Shown in pieces: positions 45,006 to 54,257 of a stretch of DNA of 64,000 nt (positions within the stretch are counted from its first letter, which is position 1; each line of letters opens with the position of its first letter). A model generated the notes under the pieces. That model saw only the letters and a program-made list of their open reading frames with translations, did not search any database and had not been told where the DNA came from. A program made the translations under genes and the position numbers. The DNA is from Geobacter sp. FeAm09 (GTDB lineage: Bacteria; Desulfobacterota; Desulfuromonadia; Geobacterales; Pseudopelobacteraceae). The stretch is from positions 1,746,501 to 1,810,500 of the forward strand of contig NZ_CP042466.1 in assembly GCF_008330225.1 (NCBI RefSeq), read 5' to 3'.

Positions 45006-46730
45006 GTGCAAAACGCTGCTGTTAATGTCAGAAATCAATCTCTCATTATCATCACCATCCTGTTGAGCTGTTTTTACCCTTCACTCTTTGCCCCCTTCAA
45101 TTCCATCGATGATGTCAAAATGGTTAATCAACTGATCAACGTTGATGCCATTTCTCCTGAAAATTTATTTTTCTCCGGTGGCAGTGGGCAATACTATCGC
45201 CCCTTGTTATTTGCCACGTTTCTGTTTGACAAACTTGTCTGGGGGGTCCAGGAAAGCTTCATGCACCTGGAGAATGTTCTGCTTCATCTTGTCAACACCC
45301 TGCTGGTTTTTTGTCTTGTCAGGCAGTTTGCCAAAGCATGGCATTGGGATATGCCATATCTTTCATTTGTTACAGCCCTCCTGTTTGGCCTTCATCCCAT
45401 AGTCACAGAACCGGTTAACTGGGTATCCGGGCGTACCGACCTGCTTGCTGGGACATTCGTTCTCTCCACGATCTTGTTGTTCATTCGCTCCACGTACCAA
45501 TCATCTTATTTGTTTGGTGGTGCGGGTGCTTTTCTCTTGTTTTGTGGGTGCCTTTCAAAAGAAACAGCCTTGTTTGTTCTGCCGGTACTCTGTTTGTGGT
45601 GTCTTCTCCCTCCACGAGACGGTAGCTGTCAGCCTTCAGTGTGCCTGAGAGCGTTTCTCTTTGTATCGTATCTTGTGTCGGGTCTTGGCTATCTGTTAAT
45701 GCGCTGGCATGCCTTGAGCGGCGGCGACAAGATTCTACGTACTGTGGCCAATGGGACCGGCGGTTCCGGCGCCACGTTTGGCATTTGGGATATAATTCGA
45801 GTTGGCCTTAAAACAGCTGGCTTTTATTGTAAAAAACTTATCCTACCCCTTCCGCTTAACTTCGGGATTGTCAAAATATCGCCCCATTATTTCTGGTTAG
45901 GGCTTCTGGTATGCATGGGAATCTGTTATTGTCTGTATGCACGCACTACTGTTGCTTACCTGTTTATTGCCGCTTTTTGCCTGGTATCACCTGCTTTTCT
46001 TCTGCCGCTGTTGAAGATTACATGGACGCCGGTTGCTGAACGGTATGTGTATATTGCTTCCGCCCCATTGCTCATTGCTCTCTCGATTCTTTTTGTCCGC
46101 TATCTGCAAGCACATTTGCCAGCATCGGCAATGGTGTTTTTCGTGACCGTTTTGTTGTCTTGTGCCGGTTTTGTCACTGTTAAGCGCACTTTTATCTGGC
46201 AAGACAATTTATCTTTATTTGAGGATACCGTAAGAAAATCGCCCGATTTTTCAGCCGCAAAAAATGAGTTGGCTATTGCCTTGAGTGACAGAGGCAGGAT
46301 TGAGGAGGCCAATAAGTTGCTGCTTGCCAACAGCGGGAACGATGCCCAACCTTCATCCATCAATAAAATCAAGGTTTTTGTGAACGACGGCAAGTTTGAG
46401 GAAGCATACAGACTGATGGGAGAACGGAAGAGCAGGGGAGCAAAGGAGGATAAGGATTCTCTGGATCTGCTGTACTTGATTGATGCACAACGGCTTAAAA
46501 GTTCAAAAAATGATCGCCAGTCACGGGAAATACGTCAGGAAATGCTTGTGATCTTGGAAAAACTTCATTCATTGTCAGGAGATTCGGTATACTTTTATCG
46601 GATTGGGCAGATACAGTTGCGATTGGGGAACAAACTTGCTGCCAAACAATCTTTTAAGAGTGCATGGCAAAATTCATTACCAAACTGTTATTATTATGAA
46701 GCTGCCAAGAAACTTGCAGAACGTTTGTGA
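45006..46730 (+). CDS. GT-C membrane glycosyltransferase with TPR tail, 574 aa
   Basis: This is an integral membrane protein with about ten helices, followed by a soluble C-terminal TPR-like tail (residues about 400-574). The N-terminal block FNSIDDVKMVNQL, YYRPLLFATFLFDKLVWG, HLENVLLHLVNTLLVF and GLHPIVTEPVNWVSGRTDLLA matches TMTC/DUF1736-type GT-C proteins that move sugars from lipid carriers to proteins; the acidic DD near the N-terminus is the usual catalytic loop. In G. sulfurreducens a similar gene follows spc. It may glycosylate pilin; that is inference. GTG 45006 with GGAG upstream is likely. Codons are AT-rich. Confidence 0.8.
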   Translation: MQNAAVNVRNQSLIIITILLSCFYPSLFAPFNSIDDVKMVNQLINVDAISPENLFFSGGSGQYYRPLLFATFLFDKLVWGVQESFMHLENVLLHLVNTLLVFCLVRQFAKAWHWDMPYLSFVTALLFGLHPIVTEPVNWVSGRTDLLAGTFVLSTILLFIRSTYQSSYLFGGAGAFLLFCGCLSKETALFVLPVLCLWCLLPPRDGSCQPSVCLRAFLFVSYLVSGLGYLLMRWHALSGGDKILRTVANGTGGSGATFGIWDIIRVGLKTAGFYCKKLILPLPLNFGIVKISPHYFWLGLLVCMGICYCLYARTTVAYLFIAAFCLVSPAFLLPLLKITWTPVAERYVYIASAPLLIALSILFVRYLQAHLPASAMVFFVTVLLSCAGFVTVKRTFIWQDNLSLFEDTVRKSPDFSAAKNELAIALSDRGRIEEANKLLLANSGNDAQPSSINKIKVFVNDGKFEEAYRLMGERKSRGAKEDKDSLDLLYLIDAQRLKSSKNDRQSREIRQEMLVILEKLHSLSGDSVYFYRIGQIQLRLGNKLAAKQSFKSAWQNSLPNCYYYEAAKKLAERL

Positions 46731-46822
46731 AGAATAGTTAATTATAGCTTCGTAAGGCTTTTGCGTATCGATTAGTTTTTTTCCGTATCACTCGTCAATT
46801 TTACCAAGGAGACCTGGCCAAT

Positions 46823-47617
46823 ATGCTGAATGTTATTCTTGTTACCTTGAAAGGAGTGTTCCGAGACCGAGTCTTTCTAGGGATCGCAGTTCTATTGGTA
46901 TTATTTTTATTTATTCCATCCGCTGCATCTCTTTCAATGCGTCAAGTGACGGAACTGTCCATTACGTTGTCATTGTCACTTATTTCTTTCATTTTACTAC
47001 TGCTAGCGGTTTTTTTGGGGGCAACTTCCATTTGGAGAGACATGGAGCGGCGTTATACCTACAGCGTTCTTAGCCTTCCAGTCAATCGCAGTTTCTATTT
47101 GTTTGGACGCTTTTGGGGGCTGGCTCTGTTTCTCATTTTGACTTCTACCGTTTTGGGCGCAGTAACGTGTTTGGTGATAAAGGTTGCGTCAGGCATCTAT
47201 CCTCCCGACCGACCGATCATGTGGGGTTATCTGGCATTAGCTATCATATTCGCCACCCTCAAATATATTCTACTGATTGCTGTGGCTATTACGCTGTCAA
47301 CAGTCAGCACTTCCTTTTTTTTACCAATCTTTGGTACCATTTGCATTTTTATTGCCGGTGGCATAACACAGCAGGTGTATGAATATCTTAACTCATCTGC
47401 AGTTCAGGCAACCATTTCTCCTTTTTTCAAGATGGCAGCAACGGTAGTCTATTATCTCCTTCCCAACCTGACTGGCTTTGACCTGAAGGTCAATGCCATT
47501 TATAGCATTGCTCCAGATCCACGGGGATTGTATCTGACTTTTGCATATTTTCTGGCTTACACATCCATTTTATTGGGTTGTGCGGCATTAGCGTTCAGCC
47601 GGAGGGAGTTGAAATGA
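46823..47617 (+). CDS. ABC-2-type export permease, 264 aa
   Basis: This is an inner-membrane subunit of an ABC exporter with six helices. The N-terminal ILVTLKGVFRDRVFLGIAVL and ATSIWRDMERRYTYSVLSLPVNR are typical of the ABC-2 (NatB/YhhJ-like) family. ATG 46823 has AAGGAG upstream. A TPR-like protein gene overlaps its stop, and an ATPase gene follows, so the three form one operon downstream of the pilin group. Geobacter sulfurreducens has a similar ABC set after pilA. The substrate is unknown; roles in pilus or envelope assembly are inferred only from place. The codon use is AT-rich. Confidence 0.85.
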   Translation: MLNVILVTLKGVFRDRVFLGIAVLLVLFLFIPSAASLSMRQVTELSITLSLSLISFILLLLAVFLGATSIWRDMERRYTYSVLSLPVNRSFYLFGRFWGLALFLILTSTVLGAVTCLVIKVASGIYPPDRPIMWGYLALAIIFATLKYILLIAVAITLSTVSTSFFLPIFGTICIFIAGGITQQVYEYLNSSAVQATISPFFKMAATVVYYLLPNLTGFDLKVNAIYSIAPDPRGLYLTFAYFLAYTSILLGCAALAFSRRELK

Positions 47618-48480
47618 TCCGCGATATGGCGTCTGTCAGTCTTCTGGCAGTCGGCTTGCTTGTCTATCTTGTGGTCGTCAGTCCTTTCACAAGCTATATG
47701 CGTAACAAGCCAATTGAGGAAAAGCTCGGTTTCGTGCCGAGCGTTAAATTGCTCAAACCGCTGAGTGCTGACCAGAAGGAGTTGGTCGGGGCCTCTTTGT
47801 CCATGAAGGTTTTGATGTATTATGGCGGCGTTCTTGAAAAAATTCAGGGGCGCAAGGTAATCACAGAATCACCGGACCTGCTGGGAATGTCCCGTCTGCT
47901 CCATGGGGCGGTACAGCTTGATCCATATAATATGGATGCGTACTATTTTGCACAGGGGTTTCTAACGTGGGATGCCCGACAATTCAAGGTGGCCAACAAC
48001 TTACTCCAATACGGCATGAAATATCGTACCTGGGACTGGTATCTACCGTTTTATGCTGGCTTTAATCACGCTTATTTTTTGAAGGATTTTAAGAAAGCTG
48101 CCGAATATTACCGCAGGGCTGGAGAACTGTCTGGACAGGAGTTGCATATCAGCCTCGCGGGCAGATATCTGCAAGAGTCAGGACAGACAAACCTTGCTAT
48201 CGGGTACCTTAGAGCGATGATTGCGTCCTCACACAACGAAACCGCGCGAAAATCCTTTGAGACAAGGCTGAATGCCTTCGAAGGCGTGCGAATGATCGAG
48301 ATTGCCCGCGACCGTTTTCGTGGAAAAAAAGGACGGGAACCGTTATCTGTGGCTGAGTTGCTCAAGTCAGGTTTTTTGGAAACCCTGCCAAGCGACCCCT
48401 ATGGCGGGCAGTTCTACCTTGAGCCTGATGGCAAAGTGTCAACCACCAGCAAATTTGCTTTTGGAGGAAAAACGAAGTGA
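47614..48480 (+). CDS. Membrane-anchored TPR-like protein, 288 aa
   Basis: One N-terminal helix (SVSLLAVGLLVYLVVVSPF) anchors the protein; the rest should be periplasmic or cytosolic helical repeats. Segments such as LLHGAVQLDPYNMDAYYFAQGFL, split as LHGAVQLDPYN and YYFAQGFL, and KAAEYYRRAGELSG look like TPR repeats. The C-terminal SVAELLKSGFLETLPSDPYGG is a motif often seen in pseudopilin-like or Geobacter TPR proteins. It overlaps both neighbours, the permease (ATGA) and the ATPase (GTGA), so it is part of the transporter operon, perhaps as an accessory subunit. No specific family name can be given. Confidence 0.75.
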   Translation: MIRDMASVSLLAVGLLVYLVVVSPFTSYMRNKPIEEKLGFVPSVKLLKPLSADQKELVGASLSMKVLMYYGGVLEKIQGRKVITESPDLLGMSRLLHGAVQLDPYNMDAYYFAQGFLTWDARQFKVANNLLQYGMKYRTWDWYLPFYAGFNHAYFLKDFKKAAEYYRRAGELSGQELHISLAGRYLQESGQTNLAIGYLRAMIASSHNETARKSFETRLNAFEGVRMIEIARDRFRGKKGREPLSVAELLKSGFLETLPSDPYGGQFYLEPDGKVSTTSKFAFGGKTK

Positions 48481-49403
48481 CCGCGTTCAACGCCCTTGAT
48501 ATCCAAGGTCTGTCCAAAACATTCATCGGCAAGCGCCGCCAGCGTGTCGAAGCGCTCAAGGGCCTGTCCCTTTCCATTGCCCAGGGCGAAATCTTCGGCT
48601 TCCTCGGCCCCAACGGCGCCGGCAAGAGCACGACCATCAAATGCCTGATGGGGCTGATCCGGCCGACGGCCGGCACGGCTACCATCATGGGCGAACCGAT
48701 CGGCAGCGTCGCGTCGCGGGCGAAAATCGGTTTCCTGCCCGAGAACCCGGCCTTTTACGATTACCTGTCCGCCGAGGAATATCTCCGCTTTGTGGGCAAG
48801 ACCTTCAAGATGCCGGAGGCCCTCCTGACCCGCAGGACGGACGAGGCGTTGAAGCAGCTCGAACTGTGGGATGCCCGCAAGCGGCCCATGCGCGGCTACA
48901 GCAAGGGGATGGTGCAGCGGGTCGGACTGGCGCAGACCTTGATCCACGATCCCGACCTGTACATCCTGGACGAACCCATGAGCGGGCTCGACCCCATCGG
49001 CAGGGCACTGGTGAAGGAGATCATCCTCGATCTGAAGAAACGGGGCAAGAGCGTTTTTTTCAGCACCCACATCACCGACGACGTGGAAAAGGTCTGCGAC
49101 AGGGTGGGGGTGATCGTCAAGGGACAGCTGGAGGCCCTGGACAGCGTCGAGAATATCGTGCGGCAAGGGATTGAAGGGTACGTCGTGCAGACCAGGCTGA
49201 ACCAGGGCAATCATGACGCTTTGGCGGCTTTTGCCGTCATGCGCAGGAATGACGCCTTCGCGGAGTACTTCGTGCCGGTGGCGCGCTTCAATGAATTCGT
49301 GGCGTTGGCCGGGCAGCATTCGGTGGAGGTCACGCTGGTGGAAACGAAACGCAAGGACCTGGAAAGCTTCTTTCTGGAAATTGTGGAAAAGAGGAATTCA
49401 TAA
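48477..49403 (+). CDS. ABC-2-type exporter ATPase, 308 aa
   Basis: This is the ATPase of the exporter. Walker A is GPNGAGKST, the signature is YSKGMVQRVGLAQTL, Walker B is LYILDEPMSGLD, and the switch His is in FSTHITDD. The C-terminal 80 residues form an accessory domain like those of gliding/NatA-type ATPases. A GTG start at 48477 overlaps the TPR gene. Composition is GC-rich, unlike the two AT-rich genes before it. The 3' end overlaps the convergent hybrid kinase by six bases. Confidence 0.9.
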   Translation: MTAFNALDIQGLSKTFIGKRRQRVEALKGLSLSIAQGEIFGFLGPNGAGKSTTIKCLMGLIRPTAGTATIMGEPIGSVASRAKIGFLPENPAFYDYLSAEEYLRFVGKTFKMPEALLTRRTDEALKQLELWDARKRPMRGYSKGMVQRVGLAQTLIHDPDLYILDEPMSGLDPIGRALVKEIILDLKKRGKSVFFSTHITDDVEKVCDRVGVIVKGQLEALDSVENIVRQGIEGYVVQTRLNQGNHDALAAFAVMRRNDAFAEYFVPVARFNEFVALAGQHSVEVTLVETKRKDLESFFLEIVEKRNS

Positions 49404-51923
49404 GCCATCGCCCTGCCGGACGGCTCCTCCCAATGCCTCCGCAAGCTCCTTCATCCGGTACGGCTTGATCACCGCACCGCAAAAACCATACTCTTGGTAG
49501 TGAGCCATGATCGGATCGCTGGAATATCCGCTGGAAACCACCAGGCGTGCCGCGGGATCAAGCTCAAGAATCACCCGGGCGGTCTCCTTGCCCCCCATGC
49601 CTCCCGGCACGGTCAGGTCCATGATGACGACATCGAAGGGGGTGCCCGATTCCTGTGCCGCCCGGTAACGGGAAACTGCCTCTTCACCGGTGGTGCAGGT
49701 CGTTACCCGGTACCCCAAAAGATGGAGCATCTTGGTGGCAAGGTCGAGGATCATCTCGTCGTCGTCCATGACAAGGACGGAGCCGCTGGCCGGGGGGGCG
49801 CTCGCCACGGCACCGTCTTCCGGGCGGCCGGCGGCCGGCGTCGCCGCGCCTGCTGCCGGGAGATGGATGGTGAAGGTAGCCCCGGTGCCGGCGCCGGAAC
49901 TGACGGAGATGTGGCCGCCATGCCTGGTGATGATCGAGTAGACCGAGGAAAGCCCCAACCCCGTGCCGCCCGCTTTGGTGGTGAAATAGGGATCAAATAT
50001 CTGCTTCTGGATTTCATTCGGGATACCGCATCCCTCATCTGAAAAAGTCAGTTTGACATATTCCCCTGCTGCCACCCCCAGAGTGTTGCTGTCGTCCAGC
50101 GTGACGTTTTCAGCCGTAATGGCCAGCCGCCCGCCACCCGGCATGGCCTGCACGGCATTGATCACGATGTTGTTGAAGGCCTGATTGATCTGGCCCGCAT
50201 CCGCCTCGATGATGCGCAGGTCCGCAGGAAGATCAAGGGCGGCCGTCACCTCGGTGCCCCGCAAGACCAAAGAGACGGATTCCTCCACCAGCCGTTGTAC
50301 CGAAAGCGGCTTTTTGACCGGTTCGCCTCCTTTGGCAAAGGTCAGCAGTTGGCCGGCAAGTTCGGCGGCGCGTTGTGCCGCCTTCTCCGCCTGCTCCAGG
50401 GGTTCGCGGGCCTTATGCGCCCCATCGATGAACAACTGGGCAAAGGATATGTTCCCCAGGATGCTGGTGAGGATATTGTTGAAATCATGGGCGATCCCTC
50501 CGGCCAGAAGTCCCAGGGATTCGAGCTTCTGCACCTTCAGGAGTTCGTTGTGGGTGAATTCGCGTTCGGTGATGTCGGTGAAGATGGCAAGGGCGCGGTT
50601 GCGGATGAGTTGGGTGTTGATGATTACGTGCCGCACCGTGCCGTTCTTGCAGGTGATTTTTGCCTCCCGGGGCACAACCTGAGTGCCATCCGCCATTTCC
50701 GATAACCCGTTCGTCCATGCTGCGGCAACCTGTTTGCGGTAGCCGGGTTCGGGATAGGCCTTCAGAAACCATTGGTCGGTCGTGGGGATATCGTCGATGG
50801 TGTAGCCAAAGTGGCTCACGAAGCTGCTGTTCACGTATTCGATGACCCCGTGGTAGTTCGTTATGCCGACGCCCACGGGAAGCGCTTCCATGAGCAGCTT
50901 CAAGGTCTGTTCGCTCTCCCGCAGCATCTCCTCCGCACGTTTGCGCTCCGTAATGTCCCGGGCGATGTTGAGGATACAGGGGGCACCCTCGATGTCGATA
51001 CGGCGGGCCGACATCTGCCCGACAACAATCGTTCCATCCTTTCTTCTGAATTCGGCCTCGTGATTCATGGCGATACCGTGGGCATTGATTTCACGCACCA
51101 GGCAAGCCCGGTCCTCGGGGTTGACCCAGATGTTCAGTTCAAGGGACGATCTGCCTATGACCTCTTCCGGCTGATAGCCGGTAATGGCGCTGAACCCTTC
51201 GTTCACCTCCAGGTAGATGCCGTCTTCCAGACGGTTGATGCTGATCGAGTCCGGCGAAATGCGGAATGCGGTGGAAAACTTTTCTTCCGAGAGGCGGAGC
51301 CGTTCCTCGGCCCGCTTGCGTTCGGATATGTCCCGGACCATGGCCAGGATGCAGCCGTTGTCGTCAAGCGTCGTCTTGCACAGGGTGATCTCTGACGGGA
51401 AAACGCTCCCGTCCTTCTTTTTGCTGACCCATTCAAATACTTGGGAAGAACCGGTCAGCGCGCGTTGGAGCAATTCCTGCGCCTCCTCGGCAGAGTAGGG
51501 GGGCGTGCCGAGGCTCATGTGGCCGAAGGTCATTGCGAGAAATTCGCTGCGGCTATAGCCGAACATGGTGCAGGCGGTCTGGTTGGCGTCGATGAAGCCG
51601 CCGGTCCCGGCATCGTTGATGAATACGGCGTCGTACATGTTGTTGTAGATGGTCTGGAATCGCTCTTCGCTGGTCCGTCCCCGCTGCTTCGCCTCCATTG
51701 TACCGGTGACATAACGGGCAATGAGATGGAACAGGAGTGCGGCAGTGACAAGGACAAAAGCAAATCCCTTGAAGATGGAAATGCTGGCAATGGTGGCCGG
51801 GGACCTGACGAAGAATTCGAGGGCTGAATCGGACAGATAGATCCATAGCGAGCTGAAGGCGGCATAGATGCCGACAATCTTGAATACCTGCCAAAGTCCC
51901 CTTGTTTTGAAAGGATGGTACAC
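49398..51923 (-). CDS. Hybrid sensor histidine kinase with PAS domains and receiver, 841 aa
   Basis: This is a membrane-bound kinase. Two helices (residues about 15-35 and 45-65) lead to three PAS domains, the first with FQTIYNNMYDAVFIND, the second with FRISPDSISINRLEDGIYL, and the third with LPVGVGITNYHG; each is followed by a PAC motif (RDISERKRAEE). The kinase core has GGIAHDFNNILT (His479), N box NIVINAVQAMPGG and G box GGTGLGLSSVY. The C-terminal receiver has Asp769 in IMDLTVPGG. The start is GTG at 51923 with GAGAGG eight bases upstream. It is convergent with the exporter ATPase. Signal and partner are unknown. Confidence 0.92.
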   Translation of the reverse strand: MYHPFKTRGLWQVFKIVGIYAAFSSLWIYLSDSALEFFVRSPATIASISIFKGFAFVLVTAALLFHLIARYVTGTMEAKQRGRTSEERFQTIYNNMYDAVFINDAGTGGFIDANQTACTMFGYSRSEFLAMTFGHMSLGTPPYSAEEAQELLQRALTGSSQVFEWVSKKKDGSVFPSEITLCKTTLDDNGCILAMVRDISERKRAEERLRLSEEKFSTAFRISPDSISINRLEDGIYLEVNEGFSAITGYQPEEVIGRSSLELNIWVNPEDRACLVREINAHGIAMNHEAEFRRKDGTIVVGQMSARRIDIEGAPCILNIARDITERKRAEEMLRESEQTLKLLMEALPVGVGITNYHGVIEYVNSSFVSHFGYTIDDIPTTDQWFLKAYPEPGYRKQVAAAWTNGLSEMADGTQVVPREAKITCKNGTVRHVIINTQLIRNRALAIFTDITEREFTHNELLKVQKLESLGLLAGGIAHDFNNILTSILGNISFAQLFIDGAHKAREPLEQAEKAAQRAAELAGQLLTFAKGGEPVKKPLSVQRLVEESVSLVLRGTEVTAALDLPADLRIIEADAGQINQAFNNIVINAVQAMPGGGRLAITAENVTLDDSNTLGVAAGEYVKLTFSDEGCGIPNEIQKQIFDPYFTTKAGGTGLGLSSVYSIITRHGGHISVSSGAGTGATFTIHLPAAGAATPAAGRPEDGAVASAPPASGSVLVMDDDEMILDLATKMLHLLGYRVTTCTTGEEAVSRYRAAQESGTPFDVVIMDLTVPGGMGGKETARVILELDPAARLVVSSGYSSDPIMAHYQEYGFCGAVIKPYRMKELAEALGGAVRQGDGL

Positions 51924-52228
51924 CGAAATGGCCTCTCAATGAAAAACGGTTGATGATGGGTGCCGATGTGCCTGCGGGCAATGGGTTGCAACATTAACCC
52001 AAAATAATATATTCGAAAAGCCTTTTGGCGACAATCCGGATGAAAATGTGTGTTCCGCGCCGTTTCAGCCTGTTTGGGATACATTGTACAGCCACAGCGA
52101 GATCTGGCAAGGTGATGCCCTTGATTACGGCTCGTGGGTGTTGCCCGGGAATATGCCCAGCACCTTGACTTGTTGGAAGAAAACGCGTACAAACAAAAAT
52201 AATTTTCGTTTAATCGTGAGTATCTTTC
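51924..52228. other. Intergenic region between hybrid kinase and Zur-like regulator
   Basis: This is a 305-base gap between divergent genes. It holds the regulator's promoter and operator near its right end (52165-52211). The left part is AT-rich near 51996-52012 and may carry the kinase promoter, but no clear -35/-10 pair was found there. No small gene was recognised. Confidence 0.6.
52165..52211 (+). promoter_or_regulatory. Promoter and palindromic operator of the Zur-like regulator
   Basis: TTGACT (52165-52170), 17 bases, TACAAA (52188-52193). Overlapping the -10 is AAACAAAAA, three bases, TTTTCGTTT (52191-52211), an inverted repeat with one mismatch. The site fits metal-dependent autorepression by the Fur-family protein encoded 18 bases downstream. 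Confidence 0.75.
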
Positions 52229-52681
52229 ATGAACAAAGAGCAGGGGCGCGCCATTCTCCAACGGCTGAAGATGAAGGTCACCCCCAAGCGGCTGGAGGTT
52301 ATGTGCTGCCTGGGAAGCGAGCCGCTCTACCTTTCCGCCGACGAGGTCTGGCATCGCATCAGGGACCGGGTCGCCAGCGTCGGGCTGCCCACGGTGTACC
52401 GCATCCTCGATGAGCTTGCCGAGGCCGGCGTCATTACCCGCATCTTCCTGGCCGACCGCAAACAGTACTACTTTCTTTGCGCCAACCAGGAGCACCATCA
52501 TCATTTCGTGTGCGAGTCCTGCCGGCGGGTCGAGGACCTGGGCCAGTGCGTGCTCGGCGATGGCGCTCTCGATGTGGTTCAGCGTTCGGGCGGGCGCGTG
52601 ACGTCCCATATCCTGCAAATCAACGGGGTGTGCGGCACCTGCAGCACTCCGCGCGAGGGAACGGCATGCCGGACGAAATAG
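52229..52681 (+). CDS. Fur-family regulator, Zur-like, 150 aa
   Basis: This is a metal-dependent repressor. The N-terminal winged helix has TPKRLEVMCCLG, the metal region EHHHHFVCESCRRVEDL, and a second CxxC in GVCGTCSTP; the paired CxxC motifs are the structural zinc site in Fur/Zur proteins. It starts at ATG 52229 and overlaps the downstream ATPase by 16 bases. The neighbouring genes encode a zinc/manganese-type ABC importer, so zinc sensing (Zur) is more likely than iron (Fur), but sequence does not prove it. A palindromic operator lies just upstream. Confidence 0.87.
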   Translation: MNKEQGRAILQRLKMKVTPKRLEVMCCLGSEPLYLSADEVWHRIRDRVASVGLPTVYRILDELAEAGVITRIFLADRKQYYFLCANQEHHHHFVCESCRRVEDLGQCVLGDGALDVVQRSGGRVTSHILQINGVCGTCSTPREGTACRTK

Positions 52682-53418
52682 TCAGGACGGAGCGGCTCTG
52701 CTGCAGTTATCGGACGGGCCGGGTCTTGGAGGACATCTCCATCTCGGTGGCGTCGGGCGATTACGTCGGGATTGTCGGCCCCAACGGCTCGGGCAAGAGT
52801 ACGCTGGTGCGCGCCCTGATGGGACTGTGCGCCATCAGCGGCGGCGACGCCTCCCTGTTCGGCGTGCCGTGCAGCCGCTTCAACGCCTGGGGCCGAATCG
52901 GGTATCTGCCCCAAAGCCTGCACTTGCTCAATCCCATATTCCCGGCCACCGTGGCCGAAACGGTCGGCCTCGGCCTTTTGTCGTTGAAGCGCTTCCCCCG
53001 CCGGTTGACCGCTGCCGACCGGGCGAAGGTGGATACCGTCCTGGAGCAGTTGGATATCCAAACCCTGCGCTCCAAACTGATCGGCGAGCTTTCCGGCGGC
53101 CAGCAGCAACGCGTTCTTCTGGCCCGCGCCCTGGTCAACGACCCGGATCTGCTGATCCTGGACGAGCCGACCGCAGCCCTGGACCCTGAGATGCGCGAAC
53201 GTTTTTATGCGCTGATGGGCGAAATAAACCGTTCCCGGCAGGTTACGGTGCTATTGGTGACCCACGATACCGGCGCCATAGGGAAATACGCCTCGAAGAT
53301 GCTGTATCTGGATAAGCGTATGCTCTTTTACGGTAATTTCGAGGAGTTCTGCCGCTCCACGGACATGTCGGACCTGTTCGGGGAACATTCCCAACACTTG
53401 ATGTGCCACAGGCATTAG
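52666..53418 (+). CDS. znuC: ZnuC-like metal ABC importer ATPase, 250 aa
   Basis: This is an ATPase of a zinc or manganese importer. Walker A is GPNGSGKST, the signature is LSGGQQQRVLLARAL, Walker B is LLILDEPTAALD, and the switch His is in LVTHD. The region IGYLPQSLHL is typical of the ZnuC/MntB group. ATG 52666 has GAGGGA upstream and overlaps the regulator gene. The permease follows seven bases after its stop. A periplasmic binding protein (ZnuA) is not encoded in the window. Confidence 0.88.
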   Translation: MPDEIVRTERLCCSYRTGRVLEDISISVASGDYVGIVGPNGSGKSTLVRALMGLCAISGGDASLFGVPCSRFNAWGRIGYLPQSLHLLNPIFPATVAETVGLGLLSLKRFPRRLTAADRAKVDTVLEQLDIQTLRSKLIGELSGGQQQRVLLARALVNDPDLLILDEPTAALDPEMRERFYALMGEINRSRQVTVLLVTHDTGAIGKYASKMLYLDKRMLFYGNFEEFCRSTDMSDLFGEHSQHLMCHRH

Positions 53419-53424
53419 TTCACC

Positions 53425-54257
53425 ATGAATTATATCGAAATACTCTCATACGGTTTCATCCAGCGGGCGCTTCTGGCGGGAACGCTGATCGCCGTGCTCT
53501 GCTCGGTGCTGGGCGTGTTCCTCGTGCTGCGGCGGCTTTCCCTCATCGGGGACGGCCTGGCTCATGTCACCTTCGGCGGCTCCGCCATCGCCCTGTCGCT
53601 CAAGCTCTATTCCGCTTCGGCACTGCTGGTGTCGCTGCCGGTCGTGCTGCTCTCGTCCCTGGGCATCCTCAAGCTGACGGAAAAAGCCCGCCTGAACGGC
53701 GACAGCGCCATCGGCATCGTGTCGGCGCTGGGGATTTCGGCGGGTATCATTCTGGCGAGCGCGGGGGAGGGTATAACGTTGACCTGCTGAGCTACCTGTT
53801 CGGCAATATCCTCTCCATAACCTCCCAGGAGGTGGGCATTGCCGCCGTGTTGTTCTGCGTGGTGATACTGCTGTTGTCCCTCTTTTTCAACGACCTGCTC
53901 GCCATCTCCTTTGACGAGGAACTGGCCCGGGTATCCGGCATACGGACCGCAACCATCAATGCGGTGCTGGTGTCGTTGACGGCCCTGTCGGTGGTCCTGG
54001 CGATGAAGCTGGTGGGGATCATGCTGATCTCGTCGCTCCTGATCCTGCCGGCGGTGTCGGCCCTGCAACTGGCCCGCAGCTTCAAGTCCTGCGTTGTCCT
54101 GGCCGCCCTTCAGGGGGGCTGTTCGGTCGTGGTCGGCATTTTCCTGTCCTTCGCCACCAACCTGCCCACCAGTGCGATGATCGTACTGCTCAATCTGGCC
54201 TTTTTCAGCCTCGCCTTCCTTGCCCGGCGCTGTCTGCAACCTAAAAGTAATAGCTGA
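53425..54257 (+). pseudogene. znuB: ZnuB-like metal importer permease, frameshifted
   Basis: The permease is split across two frames. The first (ATG 53425) gives IEILSYGFIQRALLAG, VLRRLSLIGDGLAHVTFGG and ISAGIILASAG, then stops at 53790. The second frame carries YNVDLLSYLFGNILSI onward and the later helices to 54257, where LLILPAVSALQLA is typical. The break is at a run of five G (53763-53767): one more G, or a -1 slip, restores an unbroken ZnuB of about 277 residues with eight to nine helices. Its 3' end overlaps the convergent DJ-1/HD-GYP gene by 17 bases. A sequencing error is the simplest explanation. Confidence 0.85.
53763..53767 (+). other. G5 tract at the reading-frame break of znuB
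   Basis: Frame one reads GCG GGG GAG, frame two CGC GGG GGA. The family sequence needs Ala-Gly-Gly-Gly-Tyr-Asn, obtained by adding a single G here. Confidence 0.8.
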
